From: a virus
IMG/VR virus record: IMGVR_UViG_3300025413_000034
Location: 1 to 53,327 of that record
DNA length: 53,327 nucleotides
Reading direction: 5' to 3' (one strand)
Shown in pieces: positions 8,048 to 16,600 of this stretch. The number at the start of each line of letters is the position of its first letter. Within the stretch, counting starts at the first letter, position 1. The translations under genes and the position numbers were made by a program. The notes under the pieces were generated by a model that had not been told where the DNA came from, did not search any database, and was given only the letters and a program-made list of their open reading frames with translations.

Positions 8048-9640
8048 TTAACTAAAGAAAGGATTAGATGAGATGACTACCTCTGGCATCACAAGGTCTT
8101 GGGTAAGACTGCATGCGATAGCCAAAGAATCTGCAAAGTCATCGTGGGCGTAGGTCTCATCAGGTGCGGCAGCAGAGAAGTTAGGTCCTTTGAACTGAAC
8201 TTCAAGGTCGGTCATCTGCTGATAAAAACGCTTCCATGTACGCAATCTGCGAGTTTTTGCATGGGCAGGCCACGTAATGAGTTTGCGCTGAATAAGAGCC
8301 TGCAGATGTTTCCATCGCTTTGATTGCTCTGATTGACTGGATGTGAGAGCCACGACTCTAGAACGTGGAAGCAATAGAGTAAGACGTTGCGCTACTGCAT
8401 CACCCACACCATTGCCGTCTACTCCAGCAACAAGGACGTCGTAGTTAGATAAGAAGTTGACGATCTGGAAGTACTGCTCTTCCCAGTCCGCTCCCTGGAT
8501 CTCTAGCCAGTTAAGTACCTTATGCTCAAAGTATCCAAATTCATCGGGGCGATCCCAGTCAACCCACACAACAGTCACAACTGTTGAGTCAGTCTTACGG
8601 GCTGGGTCGATACCCACCACCACTGGGGTCTTATGCCAGGACTTCACTAACTCTTGAGAGGTATCGCCTAGTTCATCCATGATGGCTGAGGTAACGAACA
8701 TACCGCGCTCAAGGAGCCACTTACAGTTGTACGACATCTGGAACTCATCCGAGTCCTCACCAATACGCAGCATCTCTTTCTTGATAGAGCGCTCGTAGTT
8801 GGGGTTGTACTTAATAACCTCTTTCCAGTCCCACTGGAAGTGATTCTGTCTGGAGTTACGCCCAGTCTGTCGGCGCTTGTTTAACTGAATAGCCTTATAG
8901 AAGTTGTTCTTACTGGTTGTAGGTGTTCCAGTCTTGACCATGGTTCCTGCGTAGTACGCCAACATAGGCGCGATTGACTTGGATACTACGAAGTCATCAG
9001 CCTCTTGACACTCATCGATAACGATAAGATGGAACGACTTAGATTCAATCTTTGCTCGTGGGTTTGCGGTCATCATCGTCATAGTCGAGCCAGATTTGGT
9101 CAACTTGATCTGACGAGTTACTCCACCTACACGGGCAGCCTTATCGTCGATCTCAACGTCATTAAGAATCTCTGTAGCACGCTCAGAGGTTAAACGGGTA
9201 ACGCATCGACCAAAGAGTGTTTCAGCCTGTGACTCTGTAGGAGCGAATAGCCCAACCCATAGTCCATCTTTAAATTTGCCAAGAAGATCTGGGTACAACT
9301 TAGCAAGTCTAGGAAGAAGGATCATTAGCGTCACAACAGTGTCAGCCACTGTCTCTGACTTGCCTGACTGACGAGCGGCTAGGGCTGTAATCTCTTCTGC
9401 GTCATTGATGAGGACAGACTCAATAAGCCGTCTAGCCAATGGCTTCTGATATGGGTGAAGATCGTGTCCTACAAGTTCTTTAAGAAAGAGCATGATCTTG
9501 TCGATCAGTTTGTCTACAAATTGCTGAGATAGTTCGTCTAACTGTTCGTCAGGCTCTTCTTCTGCAGGCTTATCTTCCTGCAAGAAGAACTCAGGAGTAA
9601 TCTCCTCAAACTTCTCATCGTCAAATGACTCGGTGGTCAC
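8048..9640 (-). CDS. Terminase large subunit (packaging ATPase/nuclease)
   Basis: 530 aa. The N-terminal ATPase domain has Walker A 'AARQSGKSETVAD' at about residue 90 and Walker B 'FHLIVIDECQEADD' near residue 207. The C-terminal RNase H-like nuclease has acidic clusters at 'VVGIDPARKTDSTVV', 'VAGVDGNGVGDAVAQRL' and 'YAHDDFADSLAIAC'. It cuts concatemeric DNA and drives it through the portal. The start is GTG at 9640, overlapping the upstream stop as GTGA, so it is coupled to the small gene before it. Both catalytic centres appear intact. Confidence 0.93.
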   Translation of the reverse strand: MTTESFDDEKFEEITPEFFLQEDKPAEEEPDEQLDELSQQFVDKLIDKIMLFLKELVGHDLHPYQKPLARRLIESVLINDAEEITALAARQSGKSETVADTVVTLMILLPRLAKLYPDLLGKFKDGLWVGLFAPTESQAETLFGRCVTRLTSERATEILNDVEIDDKAARVGGVTRQIKLTKSGSTMTMMTANPRAKIESKSFHLIVIDECQEADDFVVSKSIAPMLAYYAGTMVKTGTPTTSKNNFYKAIQLNKRRQTGRNSRQNHFQWDWKEVIKYNPNYERSIKKEMLRIGEDSDEFQMSYNCKWLLERGMFVTSAIMDELGDTSQELVKSWHKTPVVVGIDPARKTDSTVVTVVWVDWDRPDEFGYFEHKVLNWLEIQGADWEEQYFQIVNFLSNYDVLVAGVDGNGVGDAVAQRLTLLLPRSRVVALTSSQSEQSKRWKHLQALIQRKLITWPAHAKTRRLRTWKRFYQQMTDLEVQFKGPNFSAAAPDETYAHDDFADSLAIACSLTQDLVMPEVVISSNPFFS

Positions 9641-9807
9641 AGGGAGCGTCTCTCTAGTTCTTGCGCGATGGCGTGAAAGACTTCAGCGCCCAGTTTTACC
9701 TCAGCAAGATCATCTTTGCTCTGAGTCCTTTGCCAACTGGAAATATGTTTGCCAATCGTAAACATCGACTGTTCCATCCATGCTACTAAGTCTGGCGTAG
9801 AGATCAT
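9637..9807 (-). CDS. Small helical protein coupled to terminase
   Basis: 56 aa from an ATG at 9807 (MISTPDLVAWMEQSMFTIGK), ending in the helix 'LGAEVFHAIAQELERRSL'. Short helical proteins of this look are common next to actinophage terminase genes. An ATG 63 nt further upstream would extend it with a basic stretch that looks non-coding. The stop overlaps the terminase GTG start. It also overlaps the preceding gene by about 98 nt in another frame, which is unusually long. A small-terminase role is possible but not shown. Confidence 0.5.
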   Translation of the reverse strand: MISTPDLVAWMEQSMFTIGKHISSWQRTQSKDDLAEVKLGAEVFHAIAQELERRSL

Positions 9808-10111
9808 CGAGACTCTTTTCTCGATCCGACTTTGGGGGCGGTGTCCATCCCGCTTCTTCCGTAAATTCATCTTCTGTCACAATCCTTAGTCCGATAAGTT
9901 TGTCAACTTCACCTACGTCTGTTTGTCCAGTCCATCTTCCTAATACTAACGCTCTGTATCTAGGAAGTCTTACTATGAGGGGATTAGCCGTCCTGTATGG
10001 GGCTTCTGTCTCTTGAGTCCAGCCACGAGTAATGACTTTGTTGTTCCACTCATAAGGGAACTTGGTAACCTGTACAAAGTGTCGTGGTCCGATTTTATGC
10101 GTCTTTGGCAT
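9710..10111 (-). CDS. Hypothetical protein upstream of terminase
   Basis: 133 aa, starting 'MPKTHKIGPRHFVQVTKFPY' and ending 'DVYDWQTYFQLAKDSEQR'. The mid part reads like a small beta domain and the end is helical. It sits between the KTSC-domain protein and terminase. Its 3' ~98 nt also encode the start of the next protein in another frame. The family is not recognised. Confidence 0.55.
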   Translation of the reverse strand: MPKTHKIGPRHFVQVTKFPYEWNNKVITRGWTQETEAPYRTANPLIVRLPRYRALVLGRWTGQTDVGEVDKLIGLRIVTEDEFTEEAGWTPPPKSDREKSLDDLYARLSSMDGTVDVYDWQTYFQLAKDSEQR

Positions 10112-10120
10112 TTCTGCTTC

Positions 10121-10891
10121 CTATTTAATGGGCCGTATGTATCTCTGGTTAACCGAGGTCTTACCTTTTTTGGTAGTACCGTATTTCTTGCCATAGTGTA
10201 ACTGAGATCCACGGGCAAACTTGTAGAAGGCCTTACGAGCCGTGGCAGAGATAGAACTCTGGTCTGCTACCCCACGAGGCTTAAAGTCCAAATACTTGTA
10301 GATAAATTGGCCTTTAGATACGCGAGCCTTAAATGCAGTCCACTCTGATGGGGTGACTTCGTAGTAGTTGTACAGGGTTCCATCACGGAACATCACTGTG
10401 ATCTTCTCTTCATCTTCATCATAGCCAGCGGCTACTGTACGAGGACGGTTAATATCTGTAGTTGATGTTGGGACAACTGTAAGAGGAGCAGGGGATTCAT
10501 CCTCATCAAGTTGGGCTCCATATGAGCCAGGAATAGTGGGGTTGTCTTCACCCTCTGTAACATCTTCCCATTGTCTCTTGTAGGAAAGTTCTGCAGGAAG
10601 TCCTGCCATGTTGTTATAGGTTGCACCGTTTGTATCGTAGTACTTAACGATGTCTTTCATTCCAATAATTTCTTTAAACTCACCAAACTCGCCAAGAGAA
10701 GAGGCTGTTGGGGCGCTTTGGAACGGATTCTCTACACCAGTCATTTTTGCAATGCCAGCGGTTTGTCGAGAACCAAAACCGTACATAGAGCCTAACTGCT
10801 CTAAGGGGCTGCGTAGTTCCCCAGATGATGGCGTAGCCACACGCGTTTTGCGTGAGGAACTACCACCACCTGAGGGACGACGACTAGGCAT
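10121..10891 (-). CDS. KTSC-domain-containing virion-type protein
   Basis: 256 aa. The N-terminal ~130 residues are Gly/Ser/Pro-rich and poorly structured. Residues about 150-205 match the KTSC pattern: 'VAAGYDEDEEKITVMFRDG', then 'LYNYYEVTPSEWTAFKA' and 'GQFIYKYLDFK'. KTSC is a small beta domain named for its occurrence at lysyl-tRNA synthetase C-termini and is common in phages with unclear role. The C-terminus is very basic (KKYGTTKKGKTSVNQRY). It starts 4 nt after the PASTA-protein stop. Confidence 0.6.
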   Translation of the reverse strand: MPSRRPSGGGSSSRKTRVATPSSGELRSPLEQLGSMYGFGSRQTAGIAKMTGVENPFQSAPTASSLGEFGEFKEIIGMKDIVKYYDTNGATYNNMAGLPAELSYKRQWEDVTEGEDNPTIPGSYGAQLDEDESPAPLTVVPTSTTDINRPRTVAAGYDEDEEKITVMFRDGTLYNYYEVTPSEWTAFKARVSKGQFIYKYLDFKPRGVADQSSISATARKAFYKFARGSQLHYGKKYGTTKKGKTSVNQRYIRPIK

Positions 10892-10895
10892 TAGA

Positions 10896-11558
10896 TTAGG
10901 ATGCGAAGTATGGTGTGATTGTTACGGTGTCACCGACTGCTGCAGATGTACCTGCTGCAGTACCTTGTGCGTAGATTGTGCCCGCACGAGCAACGACCTT
11001 AGCAGTAACGCCTGTGATACCAGAGTGGGTTGTGATATCTGCGTGTGTTTGTGCCCAACGGATGTTATTAGCATCTGGAACAACGGTGATGGTGTGTGTA
11101 CCATTAAGGTCAGAGTCATTTGATGCTGAACCTGAACCGTTTGTAAGACCAGCGATTGTTACAACATCGCCAACCTTGTATCCGTGAGCAGTTACAGTTA
11201 CAGATGCAACGTTAGATGTAAGTGTAATTGCTGTAAGCGCTGGTGTGAATGCAGCCTGTGGAGATGCAACAAGTTCAGCGTCTAGAAGAGCATCTGTTGC
11301 ATTTGCGGTTGTAAGACCAAGAACGTTTGGAACTACAACATAGTCAACTCCGCCAGATTGAGAACCTGTGGTGTTTGGTGTGTATCCAGGATAGCCATTC
11401 CAGCCATCTTCTGCGATGTTATGTGAATCCAAGGCGTAATTTAACTTAGCACCTGTTGCACGAACATCGTTTGGTTGTAGTGGGAAGTTACCCCACACAA
11501 AATCTACTGCCACGTTTCCCGCTGAATCGAGAAGGTGACCGTCGTTATTAGTAGCCAT
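10896..11558 (-). CDS. PASTA-domain protein with inserted beta domain
   Basis: 220 aa. 'YVVVPNVLGLTTANATDALL' (about residues 73-92) is the first half of a PASTA domain. The matching second half, 'AGTIYAQGTAAGTSAAVGD' then 'TVTITPYFAS', sits at the extreme C-terminus. Between them is a ~85-residue beta module (VTVTAHGYKVGDVVTIAGL, LNGTHTITVVPDANNIRW) of a kind seen in phage structural proteins. PASTA domains bind peptidoglycan-related ligands in bacterial kinases and PBPs, so this protein may touch the host wall. No signal peptide is visible, which fits a virion protein. Stop and start are tightly spaced to its neighbours. Confidence 0.65.
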   Translation of the reverse strand: MATNNDGHLLDSAGNVAVDFVWGNFPLQPNDVRATGAKLNYALDSHNIAEDGWNGYPGYTPNTTGSQSGGVDYVVVPNVLGLTTANATDALLDAELVASPQAAFTPALTAITLTSNVASVTVTAHGYKVGDVVTIAGLTNGSGSASNDSDLNGTHTITVVPDANNIRWAQTHADITTHSGITGVTAKVVARAGTIYAQGTAAGTSAAVGDTVTITPYFAS

Positions 11559-11790
11559 TTATTTCCTCACAATCATGATTGGTTAGTTCAGCCTCTAGAA
11601 GTACTTCTCCGCAGTCGCGACATCTGAAGAAGCGTGTCTCGTCTAGTGCAACGTGTAGAGAGTCCGCGTGTGAGTCCTCGTATGCCATCCGAGGTTGGGC
11701 TAGAACTTCAGACGGAAACGGTCCTTGAGGGCTGTGCGCTCCTGATGGTACAGCATGTCCCTGTACCGCGAACTTGCGAATGACCTTCAT
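11548..11790 (-). CDS. Small zinc-finger-like protein
   Basis: 80 aa. The C-terminal third has C-x2-C ... H-x-C ('FFRCRDCGEVLL' and 'ELTNHDCEE'), a plausible single zinc site. The N-terminus is proline-rich and unstructured. It overlaps the next gene by 11 nt and the previous one as TAATG. Function is not known. Confidence 0.5.
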   Translation of the reverse strand: MKVIRKFAVQGHAVPSGAHSPQGPFPSEVLAQPRMAYEDSHADSLHVALDETRFFRCRDCGEVLLEAELTNHDCEEINGY

Positions 11791-12017
11791 TATTCTGAAG
11801 GTGTTGCTGGCGTTGCCTTCTTTGTTTTCGCCTTAGGAGCGAGTGCTTCTGTAGCAGATGCTGCTTCTGTAGCATACTGGTCTGTTGTACGAAGAAGACC
11901 TGCAATCTTACGAGGCTCTAAAAAGCGAGGAAGATGTGGCTCACAGTATGGAATTGACTTCTTTTTGCTGATGTCATAGACATACATCGCATTTGAATCG
12001 CAGTTTGCACACTTCAT
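11790..12017 (-). CDS. Small zinc-binding protein with Ala/Lys tail
   Basis: 75 aa. 'MKCANCDSNAMYVYDI' and 'IPYCEPHLPRFLE' give a C-x2-C ... C-x2-H site. The C-terminal 30 residues are Ala/Thr/Lys-rich (EALAPKAKTKKATPATPSE) and resemble a basic DNA-contacting tail. It is coupled to both neighbours (ATGA and TAATG). Confidence 0.55.
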   Translation of the reverse strand: MKCANCDSNAMYVYDISKKKSIPYCEPHLPRFLEPRKIAGLLRTTDQYATEAASATEALAPKAKTKKATPATPSE

Positions 12018-12349
12018 GGGTATTGCTCCAATCCTAGGCGTACATCATACCCACCAGTCATTGGTCCTGGGCGTGATGGGTCGGGAAACATCCCGTCAAG
12101 TTTTGCTCGTTGTTCAGCAGGAAGATCTGGATGATTTGCTACTGCTTGAGCCCTATTCCAGAACTCTGGAGGATACATCCCAAAATTACGAAGGATCTGT
12201 CCTTGAGTCTTTAAATTAGGATGAGCATTTGAACGAACTGCAAACTCCAAGATTTTACGATCGATAGTAGTAAGCGGTGGAGTCTTCGCATTTACTCCAG
12301 CATTAAAATGCTCGTAAGAATTATCGTCTTTACTTACTTGGCCAGCCAT
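12014..12349 (-). CDS. DUF3263-like protein
   Basis: 111 aa. 'TIDRKILEFAVRSNAHPN', 'QGQILRNFGMYPPEFWNRAQ' and following helices resemble DUF3263, a small actinobacterial helical protein with HTH character. In phages, short HTH-type proteins upstream of terminase can be small-terminase subunits, but here several genes intervene. The stop is coupled to the next gene by ATGA. Confidence 0.5.
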   Translation of the reverse strand: MAGQVSKDDNSYEHFNAGVNAKTPPLTTIDRKILEFAVRSNAHPNLKTQGQILRNFGMYPPEFWNRAQAVANHPDLPAEQRAKLDGMFPDPSRPGPMTGGYDVRLGLEQYP

Positions 12350-12351
12350 CG

Positions 12352-12726
12352 TTACTTCTTTTTAGGCATAGTTCCTGGAGCAGTTGGCTTAGCGCCGCGT
12401 GGCTTCACAGGGACAGGGTTAACTTTTGCTCCAGTAATTGGGTGAATTGCTGTTTTGTTCTTAAGTGTTCCTGGCATTGGTGCTCCTGTAGTTGATGGGT
12501 TTATTGGTCCGCGCTTACGATACCCAGGCATTGGTGCCCCAGTGTTTTCTGGAGTAGGCGTTGCTCTGTGTACAACCTGCATCGTAGAGGCTTCGTTTAG
12601 TTTATTCTGCGCATACTTATCGTGCTGTGCACGCATGTTTCGATAACTTGCTCTTTTGGCTCCTGTAAGGACGTCCTCGATCTTATTGACTGCCCAGTCT
12701 CCTGGGTTGATTGATGCGACGCTCAT
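12352..12726 (-). CDS. Proline-rich hypothetical protein
   Basis: 124 aa. It has a helical N-terminus (DVLTGAKRASYRNMRAQHDK) and a low-complexity tail with repeated 'TGAPMPGYRKR' / 'TGAPMPGTLKN' segments and a basic end (PGTMPKKK). No family is recognised. The small internal repeat suggests an extended linker. Confidence 0.5.
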   Translation of the reverse strand: MSVASINPGDWAVNKIEDVLTGAKRASYRNMRAQHDKYAQNKLNEASTMQVVHRATPTPENTGAPMPGYRKRGPINPSTTGAPMPGTLKNKTAIHPITGAKVNPVPVKPRGAKPTAPGTMPKKK

Positions 12727-12740
12727 AGGGCTATCTTCCC

Positions 12741-13121
12741 CTAGTTTGTGGCTGGAGTCTCTTTATTTGTTAAATGAGTTTCAATAGTGATGAGTCTTTC
12801 GCCCATCTCAACAAAGGCTTCAAGCATCTTGTCTTGAGTCTCGATGATCTTTTGCTGGTTCTCGTAGAGTCGATCTACGCGATCCTTGACTGTGGTGAAG
12901 CCACCGTTGCGGCTTAACTCGCCATCCATGCGGTTCATGCGCTCCATAATTCCTGGGATAGCGTCACGGCCTGGTTCTTCTGGGGTACCTTCCCAGTCAC
13001 GCTTAAAGCGATCCATCCACTCTGCAAACTCTTTAAACTTCTTATATGCAGGACGCAAGATAACCCCCAAACTGATAAGAGCACCAGTGACAATGCCCAA
13101 AGAGGTAAAGAACGTTGTCAC
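12741..13121 (-). CDS. Membrane-anchored coiled-coil protein (DUF2746-like)
   Basis: 126 aa. One N-terminal membrane segment (FFTSLGIVTGALISLGVIL) is followed by a charged helix (YKKFKEFAEWMDRFKRDWE) and a C-terminal coiled coil (ENQQKIIETQDKMLEAFVE). This plan resembles DUF2746-type actinophage proteins found in lysis cassettes. The start is GTG at 13121, with GGAG 8 nt upstream. It lies next to two small membrane proteins, so a holin accessory role is plausible. Confidence 0.55.
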   Translation of the reverse strand: MTTFFTSLGIVTGALISLGVILRPAYKKFKEFAEWMDRFKRDWEGTPEEPGRDAIPGIMERMNRMDGELSRNGGFTTVKDRVDRLYENQQKIIETQDKMLEAFVEMGERLITIETHLTNKETPATN

Positions 13122-13141
13122 TGGGTCTCTCCTAAACTAAA

Positions 13142-13429
13142 TTACTTGTTGTTAGATGCAATAGTTTTTTCAGCGTCTGTTACTGCAGTTGCTACACCTT
13201 GAGCGACAACAGCCTCTGGGAGACCTGTCTTCTTAGAGATAATGTTAGCAACTGATGCTGGATTCAACTTTGCAAGTGCTGGAGCAACTAGACCTGCTGC
13301 AAGTGCCCAAAGGACTGACTTGTAATCGTGATGGCCTGGTGTCTTCAGAGTGATACCGACGATACCAATTGCAGTACCTGCGGTTGCATATACGTAGTGC
13401 TCAACAAGCACAAGGATCTTCTTATCCAT
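13142..13429 (-). CDS. Small membrane protein, holin candidate
   Basis: 95 aa with two hydrophobic segments ('YVYATAGTAIGIVGITL' and 'VLWALAAGLVAPALAKL') and a polar C-terminal half. ATG at 13429 is preceded by an AGGAGATCC-type ribosome site. Size and two-helix plan suit a holin, and it is clustered with other small membrane proteins. Function is inferred from architecture only. Confidence 0.5.
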   Translation of the reverse strand: MDKKILVLVEHYVYATAGTAIGIVGITLKTPGHHDYKSVLWALAAGLVAPALAKLNPASVANIISKKTGLPEAVVAQGVATAVTDAEKTIASNNK

Positions 13430-13449
13430 GGATCTCCTAATGTGTGGGG

Positions 13450-13632
13450 TTAGTTCTTATCCTTGGGGTTACGAAGTCGAAACGTCGCAATCCACAAGAA
13501 TAAGGATATAAGAGTAGCATCGCCAACAACTGTTTTGGCGCTACCTGTAAGGACTAACCATGCTGAGAAAAGACCTACAAAAGTCCAAATCTGGTTAGCA
13601 AGGTCTGCAAATAGGGATTTAAGAAACTTCAT
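13450..13632 (-). CDS. Two-TM mini-protein, holin-like
   Basis: 60 aa: a short amphipathic start, two membrane segments ('IWTFVGLFSAWLVLTG' and 'ATLISLFLWIATF') and a basic tail (RLRNPKDKN). It starts 2 nt after the stop of the giant PA14 gene, so both are probably co-translated. Possible holin or anti-holin partner of the neighbouring membrane proteins. Confidence 0.5.
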   Translation of the reverse strand: MKFLKSLFADLANQIWTFVGLFSAWLVLTGSAKTVVGDATLISLFLWIATFRLRNPKDKN

Positions 13633-13634
13633 TA

Positions 13635-16600
13635 TTACCTCTTTCTAAAGCGAGCAACTGCACCAACGGCAACAGTTATTACTAATATCTTTTTGGCTTT
13701 CTTTCTTGTAACAGGAGACATGTCGTTACCGATATTTGCCATTGCGACAAATGCATGGTTAAGTGCTTGTGCGCCAGGTACTGCTGCGATTGCTCCTGTT
13801 ACTGGTGTCTCAATAACTGGAACAGCAACGTCTGGTGCATTGAATGAAGTGCCGCCTGGTTGTCCGATAAATGTGTCCGCAGTAGTAATCGCCTCTGGAG
13901 GAATTGGAAGACCAGATCCTGGAGGTGGTGCAGGAGGAGTTAATTTTCCATCTTCTTGAACAACCTGTGGTGCTGATTGTGTGCCGAAGAATTGGATACC
14001 GCCGTTTTCAACGCCCTTCACGTCTACCTGTACGTGAGGAACAAGCACCTCTGCAGGAGCAGGCTTTGGTATGTCTGTAGGAAGTTGAGCGGCGTTATTT
14101 GGAACAATGCCGATTTCCTTAAATGCTTGAATTGCAGTAGGAGCCAAGTACTTCTCTGGAGCAACTGCAGGAACATATGTTTCTGCTGTAGTATTTGTAG
14201 TCACTACAACAACAGGAGGTGCTGGTGGAGGAGTCGGGGCAGGAGTTGGAGTTTGAGTTTGCTTGGCCGCATCAGCAGCAGCCTTGGCAGCGGCTGCATC
14301 CTGAGCAGCCTTAGCGTCTGCTGCGGCTTTATCAGCAGCCGCTTTATCTGCGGCGGCTTTAGCATCTGACGCTGCTTTATCAGCAGCGGCTTTGTCTGCT
14401 GCAGCCTTATCTGCTGCGGCTTTATCAGCAGCAGCCTTATCAGCAGCATCTTGTGCAGCCTTAGCATCGGCCGCAGCCTTAGCAGCATCTGCTGCAGCCT
14501 GTGCATCTTTAGCGGCTTGAGCAGCCGCAGCATCAGCAGCGGCCTTTGCATCAGCAGCGGCTTGAGCATCTTTTGCTGCTTGTGCTGCTGCGGCCTCTTG
14601 CGCTGCTTTTGCATCGGCTTCTGCTTTTGCAGCAGCGGCATCTGCAGCCGCTTTAGCCTCATCAGCAGCCTTTGCTTCTGCAGCAGCCTGTGCGTCTTTG
14701 GCAGCCTGTGCTGCAGCGGCAGCATCAGCGGCTGCTTTAGCATCTGCAGCGGCTTTAGCGTCGGCTGCTGCTTGTGCATCTTTCAATGCCTGTGCTGCTG
14801 CGGCTTCTTGAGCCGCCTTTGCATCCGCTGCTGCTTGAGCGGCGGATTGTGCATCAGCCGCATCTTTTGCTGCCTGTTCTGCTGCAGCGGCTTGTTGTGC
14901 TGCTAATGCCTCTGCTGCTGCTTTTGCTTCTGCGAGTTGTTTAGCAGCCAGAGCATCCGCCGCTTCTTTGTCTGCTGCTGCTTTGGCCTCTGCAGCCTGT
15001 TGCGCTGCAAGTGCATCTGCTGCGGCTTGAGCGTCAGCGGCTTGTTGTGCGGCTAATGCATCAGCGGCTGCTTTAGCAGCAGCGGCATCTGCTGCTGCTT
15101 TCTTTGCAATCTCATCTTGAATTGTTTGTGTTGATTGAGCAAGAGTCGTTGCTGCTGTGTTGGCAGCCTGTACTGCTGTATCTGCTGCAGCGTTAGCAGT
15201 GTTAGCATCTCGTGTAGCGGTGTTTTGTGCCAAATCTAATACGGTCTGTTGTACTGTAAGGTTTTGTTGTGCTTGTGTGAGGTTTTGCTGTGCAACTGTA
15301 AGGTTTTCTTTAGCAGTTGCTAGATCAGCCTGGGCTTGGTCGTAAGCGACCTGTGCAGCAGCCGTAGCAGCAACGTTATCAGAAGCAGCATGAACAGCAC
15401 TGTTGTAGGCATCCCATGCAGCATTTCGTTCGGCTAACTTTGCATCGTATGCAGCCTGAGCATCTACTACTGCTTGAGCAGTTGTTGGCACCGCTGCTTG
15501 TGCTGTTGTTAACGTCTGAGTTGCTGTGTTAAGAGTTGCTTTAGCGTCTAAAACAGATTGTTTAATGGGGTCAAGTGCAGCAACTGCTGTATTGGCAGCC
15601 TGTACTAATACTGGGTCTTTGGTAGTTGTAGTCGCAGCAAATGCGCTGGCTCCAGGAGTTGTGAAGTACCCAGTGCCATCTGCTTTAGTAATACCCCAAC
15701 CAAGAGTTACTCCAGCACCGCCACCGTTTTCGTAATACCAAATAGTAAGTTGTTGCGTTTGCCCACCAGTTACTGAATAGGTTGGACTATATGGACTCCA
15801 CGTTGGTCCTTGATCTCTCCAGTTGCTTATTGCAAGAGTTCCATCAACGTAAAGTTTTGAGCCGTCGTCTGAGTACACAGCGTACTTGACAGCAGTGGCG
15901 TCTGATGGAACGGTAATTGTTCCATCAAAACGAATGATGACATGGTCTGCTAAACCAGAGTTTAGAACAATACCACTGCCCCAGTTAAAAGCAATGTTAG
16001 GGACTGTAGTAGTAAGAATTGGTGTGGGATTAGCAATAGAAGGAGCAGCACCATTTGTAGCACGATAAACAGTTGCGGTTACTCCATTGGTCGTTGTTGT
16101 AACAGCAGAAGCATTAGCATCCGCCTGTGCTTGTGCAGCGGCATTTGCAGCATCAGTAAGCGCCTGTTCTTGTGTAGCAACTTGAGTTGTTGCTGAATCT
16201 ACGGTTGCTTGAGCAACGGGTACTGCGGAAACTGCTGCGTCTGCTGCTGCTTGGGCTGGAGCAATTTGGTCATGAAGAGGGCCTAATTCAGCATTGGTAT
16301 TGTAAAAGTGAACGCATGCGGAACCTTCTGTACATGCGGCAGCAGCATCAAGGGCTGGTTGTGCATCCTGCGTTGTAATCAAAATTGTGTTAGTAGATGC
16401 AACCGTTGCTGTTGCGCTATCTACCGTAGATTGAGCAATCGTTGTATCTTTAATGGCGTTAGCCACTGTAGCGGATGCTGCGTCTACACCAGCCTGAGCA
16501 ACAGGGACCACCGCTGCTGATGCTTGGGCAGTTGTAAGAGCGGTTGTTGCCGCAGCAATCGCTGTAGTTGCTGTATTAATTGCGGTTGTAGCATCTGCAA

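Noticed and set aside
14204-14906. Long open frames opposite and within the coiled-coil part of the giant protein
   Set aside because: Artefacts of the Ala/Lys/Asp codon repeat (GCN-rich); the main frame is continuous over 1224 codons with signal peptide and domains.
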